Position numbers and translations under genes: made by a program
From: CAJQQY01 sp964352225
GTDB taxonomy: Bacteria; Bacteroidota; Bacteroidia; Chitinophagales; Saprospiraceae
NCBI GenBank assembly: GCA_964352225.1
Contig: CAYGRM010000007.1
Coordinates: 1-52,045, forward strand
DNA: 52,045 nt
Reading direction: 5' to 3'
In this document: positions 25,535-35,600 of the stretch, piece by piece
Layout of the letters: each line of letters opens with the position of its first letter
Position numbering within the stretch: the first letter of the stretch is position 1
The notes under the pieces: generated by a model
What the model was told of the DNA's origin: nothing
The model's input: only the letters and a program-made list of their open reading frames with translations
The model's database searches: none

Positions 25535-26282
25535 CGCACTCATCATTGATGACGAACCTAAACTAAGAAAAGTTTTACAAATAAAACTAGAGCAATATTG
25601 CAAAGATATTAAAGTCGTGGGCGATGCTGCTAATATCTCAGAAGGCTATGAAAAAATTAAAGCCTTGCAACCTCAAATTGTTTTTTTAGACATCTCCATG
25701 CCCGGAGGGTCAGGTTTTGATTTGTTGGAAAAATTTACTGAAATTAATTTCGAAGTAATCTTTGTCACCGGCTTTAATGATTATATTTTGGATGCGCTCA
25801 AAGTGAGTGCGGTCGATTATTTACTCAAACCTGTGATCACCGAAGACCTCGTCAAAGCGGTGCAAAAAGCAAAGGACCGAATCGCCAATCGAGAAAAAAT
25901 TGAGATGTATCATATTCTCAAACACAACTTAAATCACCTCGGTGAGCAAGATACTAAAGTTGCGATACCTGGTGCGAATGCTTATGATTTTGTCCAAATT
26001 AAAAATATCATTCGTTGCGAAGGTTGGCAAAAATATACTCGAATTTATTTGGAAGATGGGAGTTGTATTGTGAGTTCTTACAACATTGGAGTATTCAAAG
26101 ATATGCTTGAAAATTATGGTTTTTACAGCACACACAAATCACATTTAATTAATCAAAAACGAATTGCACGTTATCTCAAAGAAGGAACCATCGTGATGTC
26201 TGACGGAGCTCAAGTTCCAGTTGCTCGTCGCAAAAAAGAAGAATTCGTAGAGCAAGTTTTAAAAAACCTAATGCATCTATGA
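25521..26282 (+). CDS. LytTR-family response regulator
   Basis: I choose the ATG at 25521 (MTTFNALIIDDEPKLRK); an upstream TTG at 25515 is possible. The 253-residue protein has a receiver domain (DDE near residue 9, phosphoacceptor Asp in VFLDISMPGGSGFD, VTGFND, and LKP) and a C-terminal LytTR DNA-binding domain (IIRCEGWQKYTRIYLEDG, FYSTHKSHLINQKRI, VPVARRKKEEF). It overlaps the upstream kinase gene by 14 bp and its stop overlaps the ATG of the second kinase by ATGA, so it is translationally coupled to both. It is the only regulator for two kinases and probably binds the paired sites at 22290 and 29433. Confidence 0.93.
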   Translation: MTTFNALIIDDEPKLRKVLQIKLEQYCKDIKVVGDAANISEGYEKIKALQPQIVFLDISMPGGSGFDLLEKFTEINFEVIFVTGFNDYILDALKVSAVDYLLKPVITEDLVKAVQKAKDRIANREKIEMYHILKHNLNHLGEQDTKVAIPGANAYDFVQIKNIIRCEGWQKYTRIYLEDGSCIVSSYNIGVFKDMLENYGFYSTHKSHLINQKRIARYLKEGTIVMSDGAQVPVARRKKEEFVEQVLKNLMHL

Positions 26283-29200
26283 TGAACCTTCGTGCCCTCT
26301 TTTTAGCTGTTTTATTTTTTGGAAATATTGCTCTACTTTATGCTCAAGGAGTGCAAGGAATTCCCTACCCACTCTTTGAAGATGGAGCCACTTGGTCTAG
26401 TTCGCAAAACTCTACCAATGATATTTTATTGGACCAAGAAGGATTACTTTGGCTCGCCGCCAAAAGTAAAATTGTGCAATGGAATGGGCAACAAGCTAGA
26501 ATTTATGATGCCAATGCAACAGATGGATTTGGAGTGGAAGGGACTAATTTTCGGAAGCTTTTTGAATGTAACGATTCTACTTTGTTGATCCTCCGACAGC
26601 AAGAAAACGTGAATTTGACTTTGCTCAATAAGAATGAAAAAAGTAGCCGCCCTGCAGTTTTTGATTTTGAAAATAATAAAAACGAGAAAGGATATATTGC
26701 TGATGTTTTCCAACAAAATGAAACCATCTACTCGGTGATGCACTATGGGAACTATATCAACATTTACGAAATGGTGGATGAAGTTTTTGAGTTTCGCCGC
26801 AAGGTTTCTTTTGATTATTTTATGGGACAAAAACCACTTCATGCTACTTTTGCCTATGGTACTTTTTGGGTTGGCATTGAAGGAGAAGGCATTTGGAGAT
26901 GCAAAGAAAATGGTACTGAGCTTGTTTTAAGTTTAAAAGATTTACCAGTTGGCGACCTAACCAATCTACTATTTTTACAAACTGATAAAAAAGGAAATCT
27001 ATGGTTGGGACTTCGGAACGAAGTAAATATTTATATCTGGAATGAGGCTGCTCAGGAGTTTTCCTCCTACCCTATTCCTTCTCAGAATTTAGTGAATCAA
27101 TTGAAAGAAGACCGCAAAGGGAACTTGCTTTTTTTAAGTGGAAAATATCCTCGAGATATTGCTGAAGCACAATTATTAACCGATACAACTTGGATAAATT
27201 ACTCTGCGTTGATTCCCAAAAACATGGTCAATGTTTATCCATCTGAAGATTGGACCAAATCATTTTTCGCAGCTACGACGGCCAATGTCAATATTGTAGA
27301 AATTCAAAAAACTCAAATTCAGTCTTTTCTAAACTTCAATCCAGACAACAAAGAATGGGGATTTTTGACCAAAGGAATTAATGAAGACGAAGCAGGGAAT
27401 ATTTATTTTTTATCAGAAATAAATGGATTCTATCGGCTAGACAAAACAACCGAAGACACCACTCGAATTCCTGTGGTCGATGAATCTGGAAATGAAATAG
27501 ATTATCGTTGCGGTGGAGCTTTGCATCGCGACAAGAATGGTAACCTTTGGTTCAAAACATGCACAGGAAAAACCCAAGGTCGATTGATGAAATTCAATCC
27601 ACAGACAGAACAATTTAATATATATTATTTTGACAATTTGATCCGAGATATTGATATCGGATCAGACAATCAGATTTGGATTTCTTTTCATAATTTACAA
27701 GATCGACGAGGACAATTAAGCGTTTTTGATATTGAAAAAGAAAAATTTCTTCCAATCGAATTGTCTGATGAAGCGGGCAATACTTTTTTTCCTGAACCTC
27801 GTTTTTGTCTTTTCCAAAATGACTCCATCGTATGGATAGGAACGATCAATGGTTTAGTAAAAATCAATCCAAAAACTAGATCATTTAAAACTTTCACTAC
27901 AGAAAATAGTCAATTAAAAAATGATCAAATCATTGCTATGCATCAAAACTATGAAGGCGATTTAATCCTTGGAACCTATGGCGGTGGTGTTCAAATCTTT
28001 AACCCAATAACTGAAAATAACAATACATTTACAAGTGAAGAGAATGGATTAGTGCAAGATTACGTTTGTGGAATTTTGCCTATTGATAGTACTCGGTATT
28101 GGTTGAGTACATTTGATGGACTTTCTTATTGGGATACTAAATTGAATCTGTTTGTCAACACAAATAAGAAACAAGGGCTAAGTCATTTTGAATTTAATCG
28201 ATATGCTTTCCATAAATCTTCTGATGGAAAGTTTTATTTTGGAAATGTCAATGGCGTAAATCGTATTAATGCAGATCAAATTGTAGGAGTGAATCGACCG
28301 CCTATTTTGGGGCTTTCTTCTATCTCTAAATATTATGGAAATGAAGATTCTTTATATATCCAAAATACGCACCTCAAGCAAATAAAAACTATCGAACTTA
28401 CGCCTGATGTAACGTACTTACAATTTGATTTTTACCTTAATGATTTTATCGGCCAAGAGAAAAGTAAGGTCATGACGAAGCTCGAAAATACAGACGATGA
28501 ATGGGTCTCTGCCAATGAAAAAAAACAAGTTCGATATCGTCTATTACCTCAGGGTAATTATACAATGTTAGTCAAAGGCTTTTCTTCAAATGGTGTTTCC
28601 TCTGTTAATACTTTGGAGTTTAAAATTATTTCAAAACCATATTTTTATAATACTTGGTGGTTCTATTTAATAGTTTTGGGGGCGTTGACAGCAATTGGTT
28701 CTTGGCTTTTCAGATGGCGTATTCAACAGATTAAAAAGGAGGAAAATGAAAAACAAAATATTCAAAAAAGATTTGCGGCGCTAGAATTACAAGCTTTACA
28801 AGCTCAGTTGAATCCACATTTTATTTTTAATGCACTCGGTGCTATTCAATATTATATTCAAGTGAATGATGTGGAATCAGCAGATATTTATCTGACTCGA
28901 TTTGCGCAATTGATGCGAAAATATTTGGATGGTTCAAAGGAAAAAATGATTACGTTAAAAAAAGAAATTGAATTGTTACAAATCTATTCGGAATTAGAAC
29001 AATTGCGTTTTGATAAAATATTTGACATAGAGTTCATAGTCGATCCAACATTAGAAATTGAAGATATTTCCTTGCCTTCGATGATGATTCAACCCTTTGT
29101 AGAAAATTCTGTCAACCATGGATTGTCTCCTCGAAAGGATGGAAAAGGAAAATTAGAAATTCATTTTTATCAAAAAAATAATTCTCTGATTTGCGAAATT

Positions 29201-29410
29201 AGAGATAATGGTATCGGTCGTAAAAATGCCCAAGTCAACAAACGTAAAGGCCATAAATCTCGTGGTATGAAGATTCTTGACGAAAAAATTCAAACGATGA
29301 AAATGTCTGGAATAATGGATATTAAAATTAAAATTTCTGATTGGAAAAAAGAAGATGATGAGTATCCTGGAACACTTGTGACTTTAGATTTTTCTAATTT
29401 ATTGGAGTAG
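26279..29410 (+). CDS. Propeller-sensor histidine kinase, second kinase of the operon
   Basis: The 1043-residue protein repeats the architecture of the first kinase: signal peptide (LLYAQG), propeller blades with sensor-type turns (LLDQEGLLWLAAKSKI; IDSTRYWLSTFDGLSYWD), a Y_Y_Y-like domain, a membrane helix near 793-815, and His_kinase with AQLNPHFIFNALGAIQYY near 850, QPFVENSVNHGL and IRDNGIGRK. Cytoplasmic parts of the two kinases are very similar, the sensor parts much less so. This is what a duplicated kinase with a new ligand would look like. The ATG overlaps the regulator stop; a second ATG follows immediately. Confidence 0.9.
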   Translation: MMNLRALFLAVLFFGNIALLYAQGVQGIPYPLFEDGATWSSSQNSTNDILLDQEGLLWLAAKSKIVQWNGQQARIYDANATDGFGVEGTNFRKLFECNDSTLLILRQQENVNLTLLNKNEKSSRPAVFDFENNKNEKGYIADVFQQNETIYSVMHYGNYINIYEMVDEVFEFRRKVSFDYFMGQKPLHATFAYGTFWVGIEGEGIWRCKENGTELVLSLKDLPVGDLTNLLFLQTDKKGNLWLGLRNEVNIYIWNEAAQEFSSYPIPSQNLVNQLKEDRKGNLLFLSGKYPRDIAEAQLLTDTTWINYSALIPKNMVNVYPSEDWTKSFFAATTANVNIVEIQKTQIQSFLNFNPDNKEWGFLTKGINEDEAGNIYFLSEINGFYRLDKTTEDTTRIPVVDESGNEIDYRCGGALHRDKNGNLWFKTCTGKTQGRLMKFNPQTEQFNIYYFDNLIRDIDIGSDNQIWISFHNLQDRRGQLSVFDIEKEKFLPIELSDEAGNTFFPEPRFCLFQNDSIVWIGTINGLVKINPKTRSFKTFTTENSQLKNDQIIAMHQNYEGDLILGTYGGGVQIFNPITENNNTFTSEENGLVQDYVCGILPIDSTRYWLSTFDGLSYWDTKLNLFVNTNKKQGLSHFEFNRYAFHKSSDGKFYFGNVNGVNRINADQIVGVNRPPILGLSSISKYYGNEDSLYIQNTHLKQIKTIELTPDVTYLQFDFYLNDFIGQEKSKVMTKLENTDDEWVSANEKKQVRYRLLPQGNYTMLVKGFSSNGVSSVNTLEFKIISKPYFYNTWWFYLIVLGALTAIGSWLFRWRIQQIKKEENEKQNIQKRFAALELQALQAQLNPHFIFNALGAIQYYIQVNDVESADIYLTRFAQLMRKYLDGSKEKMITLKKEIELLQIYSELEQLRFDKIFDIEFIVDPTLEIEDISLPSMMIQPFVENSVNHGLSPRKDGKGKLEIHFYQKNNSLICEIRDNGIGRKNAQVNKRKGHKSRGMKILDEKIQTMKMSGIMDIKIKISDWKKEDDEYPGTLVTLDFSNLLE

Positions 29411-29432
29411 AACGGCTCTTTGAGTTGTTTTA

Positions 29433-29462
29433 CCCGTTCCTCTTTTCAAACTTACCGTTCGT
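29433..29462 (+). promoter_or_regulatory. Candidate LytTR regulator binding site before the giant T9SS gene
   Basis: CCCGTTCCT (29433-29441, 7 of 9) and ACCGTTCGT (29454-29462, full match) fit the LytTR half-site consensus and are 12 bp apart, the same geometry as at 22290. The site is about 230 bp upstream of the giant gene and just after the second kinase. Confidence 0.5.
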
Positions 29463-29691
29463 TCCTTTCTTCAGTTTTCGAGTAAAATTTAACTCATCTT
29501 TAATCATATAATTTTCGTTTTCACTCAATAAACACATAAACGTAAATGTATTGTTGTAACCTATAAGTTTAAAATCTAAATCTTCCTTTCTTAAATCCGA
29601 AAATATTTTTTAACTGAATTTTTATGACAGATTTCAGACTGGGAAAAGTATGCCCCTACATGAACTGTTTAACTCTAAAATTTAAACTACA

Positions 29692-32600
29692 ATGAAAAAT
29701 TTATTTCTTCTGCTTCTATTTTGTTGCAGCTTTTTTTCAGCCTTAGGACAAAATACCACTTCGGGAGTATTTCAAAATTCTGCGTATGTACAACCAGAAC
29801 CTTCCTATTTTGGGACGACGGACATTACCTACTTTGAATGCGAAAGTGATATTATTTTAGATGGATCTAGCTCCATGGGAGAAGATAGCTACAAAATAAT
29901 CCTCGCCGAATTTGATTTAACAACATGGACGAATGTCAACGTTTTTTATGACCAATGGATATGTACTTCTTGTAACGTTCCAAACAATATTGATGTACTT
30001 TCATTTTTTCCTAATGGAAAACCTGAGTGCGATAAGACCTATATTTTGACACTAGCAACAGGCCCAGTTTACGATGCTAAATTCTTTTTCTTTAGTGTCG
30101 ATTGCGGAAGTGATCCCTTGCTAAAGACTTTTAGTGCGAAGATAAATTCTGTAGAGTTTGATTCTACTGCATTACCATTGACGAATGACTTATGTCACTC
30201 TGCCTACGAAGACCCTGTAACCAAAGAAATAAGGTTGGCTGGATATACCAATGGAATAGGAAGTGGAAATTTTGACCCCTACATTGCAAACTTCGACAAC
30301 ACAGGAACAAAACAACTTTTCGACCGGTCAATTAATGATACGCAAGATGATTATATCTATTATAATAATCCTGCAATTTTGGAATGTACTAATCAAGGCA
30401 CTCCGAGTTATGCAATGATGATGACAGGAAGACGTGATGATGATTTTTTGATCTCCATTGATGACCCTTTGACAGGATTGAATATTTATCATAATGTTTT
30501 TGGGGAAAATAGTGGTGCTACGGAGGTAGGACATTCTATTATTCAAGATCCCAATGGAGGAATCGTAGCAGTTGGTTTTGTAAACAATGGAACTGCTGAC
30601 GATGTATATGTAGTGGCATTGGATTCGTGTTTGGATGTAAGATTTACCAAATCATATACGTTAACTGGAAATGCTCGAGCGAATTCTGTAGCAGTAGTTG
30701 ATGGACTGTTGAACATTAGTGGAAGTCCTTTGGGAGGTTTTCAATATGCCATTACAGGTAAAGTTGATAACGATGTTTTTGTGATGATTATCGATCCATT
30801 TACAGGTGACCCTGTTGGTCCAAGTAGTATGCGTTATGATATTCATAATAATGCTGATGATACTGGTGAGTCTATCATTATGGATAAAAATGGAGACATT
30901 GTAGTTACGGGGACAACCGATGGAATTGAACCAGGCAATCCTCAACCCATTTTTCCATCTCGTCGTCCTTTTATTTTAAAAATAGGGAAGGGAGATGAGT
31001 TTAACTCAAATTGGGGGAACATCGATGCGATAACTCGAATTGAAATTCAAAATAGTCAAGATGAAAGTAGCCACTCCATTGCAACAACCGCAGGTGGAGA
31101 TTATGTGATTACGGGATTTTCAAAAGCAGATTATAGTTTACTCAATCAAGGAATTAGACCTGCATCAACCCACATTACTAAAGTTAGTGAGGACTTGAGT
31201 TCAGTTATCTTTTCAAATAGTTATAGCGAAGGTGCTCGATCCACGATTGGAGAAAGAATAAGTGTTACTTCTACCGATCGGTTGGTACTAGCAGGATATT
31301 GTACAGAACAATATGAATTAAATTCAGGAGCATTAGCTTTTGATAGTGATATTTATTTGATTGCAACAGATAGTTTGGGGCAGTTGGATAATTGTATTTG
31401 TTATAATGAAGAGTCCGCAGTTATACTTGCAGCGATACCAACTGCAATTGCTCAAGCAGTTTTACAAGTTGACTTGACCCAACCTGAATTTCCAGTACAG
31501 TCTCCATATGCTGCTTTTGATTTGCCCGTTAGCTATTGCGATAAATATTGTCCAGAGCCGTCAGTCGGGAGCACTTGTTCTGTGTCAGGATGTCCAGCAA
31601 GTTCGGTTTTAAATATCAGTACAGGAATTGATGGTGGAGGAAATTTATTACCTATTAATAATGCAACTACGGGAATTGACCCGTTTTGGAGATTGATCAA
31701 TCTACCTGCTTTGAGAGATCCGATACCCGCAGGAGTAAATTTTCCTGAAATGTACGCTGTGGATATTTACCCTCTTGCTGCTCCTAACTGGAATAACATA
31801 GGCGCTTCTCCCATTTCTCAACCAATAAGCGTCCGTCCAAATTCAGCATTTAATGCGGACAATCTAAATGTAAGCCAACCCTGGCGAATAAGAAGAGAGT
31901 TTTGTGTTTGTGATACAGCTGAAGTAGACATAGCTGGATTAATGAGAGCAGATGATGTTGGATTTTTTAGGTTGTATGAGGAGGGTAATCCAAGTCCTCT
32001 TGTAAATGTACTGGGAGCTACTAATCCTGGAACAAATATTACTAATTTTTTTACTGATTGGAGTATCAATTGGACAGGCACGTTGAATCCTGGTACTTAC
32101 CATCTTGAATTTGAAATGGTCAATACTTTGGGTAGTGCGATGGGCTTCAATGTCTCCGCTCAAATTACTGATCTTGGAAATAATAATACCTTATTGAATT
32201 CTACACCTAACTGTTGTGGCAAAGGAACACTAGCAATTCAAAAATTAATAGATGAAGATTGTAGTGATTCTCGAACTCCTGCTGACCAAGAAGGTAGTGG
32301 TTGGAATTTTCAAATAACTAATACTGCCACTAATGTAACAGTCAATGCCACGACTGATATTTATGGAGAAATTATTTTAAGACAATTACCTTTTGGAACT
32401 TATACCATTACTGAAAGTTGGGCTGCACCTTGGGTGCCAAGTAATCCAACAAGTGGTACACAAACCATTACTATTGACGCAGCGAATCCAAATGGGATGG
32501 TAGATTTTTTAAATAAAAATCCAGAGTTGTGTACCTGTATCGAAGAAGAGATTAATCCTATTTTCCCAAACCCTACTCCTACAGATGCCTGTTGTTGTTA

Positions 32601-35600
32601 TGAATTTGTGATTGACAATAATTATGGGCCTTACTATGATGAAATAGAAATTGTTGCCAATGGATTTAATATTAATGTTTTAAATAACACCTCTGGTTTT
32701 GCTAACCCAGTTCCTCCAAATGCAATTAAAGCGAGTTACACCATTCCACCAGGAACCAATCAAAGTATTGTAGAATTTTGTACTAATGATTTAGTTGGTA
32801 CAAGTACGGTTACGGTAAATTGGTACTACCAAGGAAATATAGTTTGTACTTCTGACCTAGATGTCACCTGTGATCTTGTTGAGCCAACTATAAAAACTTT
32901 CGACGTTACTCATCAGTTGGAAGAAGATACTTTAAACAATAGTTTTGACTTTGGAGTTGCTGCAATTCAAAATGTTGATGGTGATTTTATTTCCATCGGT
33001 CATGCATTATCAGTTGCAACGAATGAAATAGATTTCGCTTTTGCAGATTATGATTTTGTTGGACAAATAATTAATACCCCGCAACTAAATGTTCCCAATG
33101 ATCCTAATATTGGATTTTTGGAAGTGATTGACGCGAAAGAAATTATCAATGCTTCTGGAGCTCAAGATGGATATATAGTTTTACTTTATGAAGATTCTAA
33201 TCCTAATCTCCGCACTTATTTAGCTCGACTGAATACCCTTGGTCAAGTGGTGTGGATTGATTTGGTGGATGCAACTGATCAAAATGGAATTTTGTTGGAT
33301 TTAATTCCTCGAGATTTTATTATTGATGGCAATCAAGCTGTGATTACTGGAAAATTGATAGATGGACAAATTGATAAACCTTTCGCATTATCTTATGATT
33401 TTGTTACTCATTCAGTTAGCTGTATCAATTATTATCTATTGGCAGCTACTGCTGGACTTCCAAGTGAAGGAACAGCTATTTCGAAAATGTCAAACGGTAA
33501 TTATGGTATTGCAGGTAGATATGGAAATGATGGAATCTATTTTGAAATTAATACTTCTTGTAATATTCCGTCAACGTTTCAACCCATTAGAATGGATGCA
33601 AGTAGTATTGTGTCTGATATGGAAATACCTGTGAAAATTTTAGAAGATAATATAGGTAACCCAGTTATTTGTGGAAATATCGAAAGAGGAAGTTCCAATG
33701 ATCTAGTATATGTTTTCTATGGAAATGTTACCACGCAATATGAATTAAATAATAGCGAAGCCAAACTTTATGATGCTATGTTTGATCTGACAGGTGACAT
33801 CGTATTGGCAGGTGAAGTTGATATTAATCAAAGCAATCATGGATTTTTAGCAGTAGCCGATTTTCAAAATGCGGTTCAAGGAAGTATTATTAATTTAAAT
33901 TGGTCTCGTAGATATTTTGATGTAGAATATCCTGAAACTGGTATTCGCCAAATTACCTTAGCTCATGATGGAGGATATTATACCGTCGGTTATGGAGTAG
34001 ATAAAGATGCACCTACAATTGGATTTAATTTAAACTTTTTTGACACATGGATTATGAAAACCGATATGGGTGGTAACCTGCAAGATTGCGATTGCTATGA
34101 AGACATTCCTTTTCAGGTAAATGGAAACGATGGTGTTTTTAATATCTCTAATGATCCTGTTGCTATCAATGGAAGTGCCACAATGATTCCCCCAAGTTTT
34201 TCTCCGCTTCAAGATGCCGAAACGGTTTGCGATAGATTTTGCCCAACAGATACATGTTTGATTTCTTCTACGATCTTTCCGATTCAACAAGGAGACACTT
34301 GTTGCTATGCTTTGGATTTGAATAATCAAAGTACAACCGCTTATCAAGTGGAAGTAATTATAAATACGCCAAGTGTATTTTTTGATTTCGCAACGATCAG
34401 CACCGCACTTAATTTTTCTTATTCTCCACAGTCTATCATTTTAGATAATGGAGGTTCTCCATTGCCTTCGGGTAGCACCCTCAACTATCTTCAATTTTGT
34501 TTAGGAAATTCTAGTAGTGCTACAGTTACCTTACAAAATTTCACACTTAAGTATTATGATATTTTCGGAAACGAATTACCAGAGTGTGAACAGACTTTTG
34601 AAGAGGAGTGTATTTTAGAATGTACTGATGAAGAGTGCGTAGATATATTTAATATTTCAGTTGAATGTGATTCATTGGTTGCAGGTAAATTTAAATTTAC
34701 TTACCAAGTAATGAATAAAACAACTGATGCTGTTTTGACTGATTTGAATTGGAATGTCTTGACACCTGGAACTATTTTAGGTGCTACTTCAACTCCAATC
34801 GTCACTCCAATCGGACCTGGGGTAACCTCGGTAGATCAATGCATTGATATCTTTGATGCAGGACCATCATTTCCAAAACAAGTAGATATTGTTTTTGCAG
34901 CATCAGGTTATATTGTTGGGCACCCTGATTCTTTGATGTGTTGTCATGATCAAAAAGATACGGTGACGATTATTTTACCTAACTGTTGCGATCCTTGCGA
35001 TACCACTTGGGTGGTGGAAGAATCAATTCAAGTCATCGGGGGAGAGTGTTGCTATAATTTGGACATCAATAATACTTGCGATGATCTTTTATCTAAAATA
35101 AAAGTTTCTTCGATTACCTCAGGAGTCAACTTGGGATCGCATTGGAATCCTAATTATTCGAGCACTTGGAATTTTGCACCTTCGGGATCAGCAGAAGTTA
35201 TCTGGCAACCATCGACAGCTCCTTTTGCCTCTGCGGGAAATTATGTTGATCTGATTTATTTCTGTTTGGACAATACAATTGGTGCAACTAATCCGCAAGT
35301 CAAAGTGGAATATATCACCACCAATTCAAATGGAGTTGATAGTGTGATTTGTGAAGAAATCTTAGACTTGGAATGTGAAACTGACATCGAATGTATCGAC
35401 ATCACTCAAGATAGTGTGTACTGTGATGATGCTGGAAATTACTTTTTAGATTTCTGTGTACAAAATATTTCGACTCCTGCATTTAATGCTGGCGAATTAT
35501 TGGTTTCGAAATTATCATCGACTCCTCCATTTTTAAATTTGAATCAATACACTTGGAATGGCCCTCCTTTTCCATTAACATCTGGAGCACCTCCGGTTTG

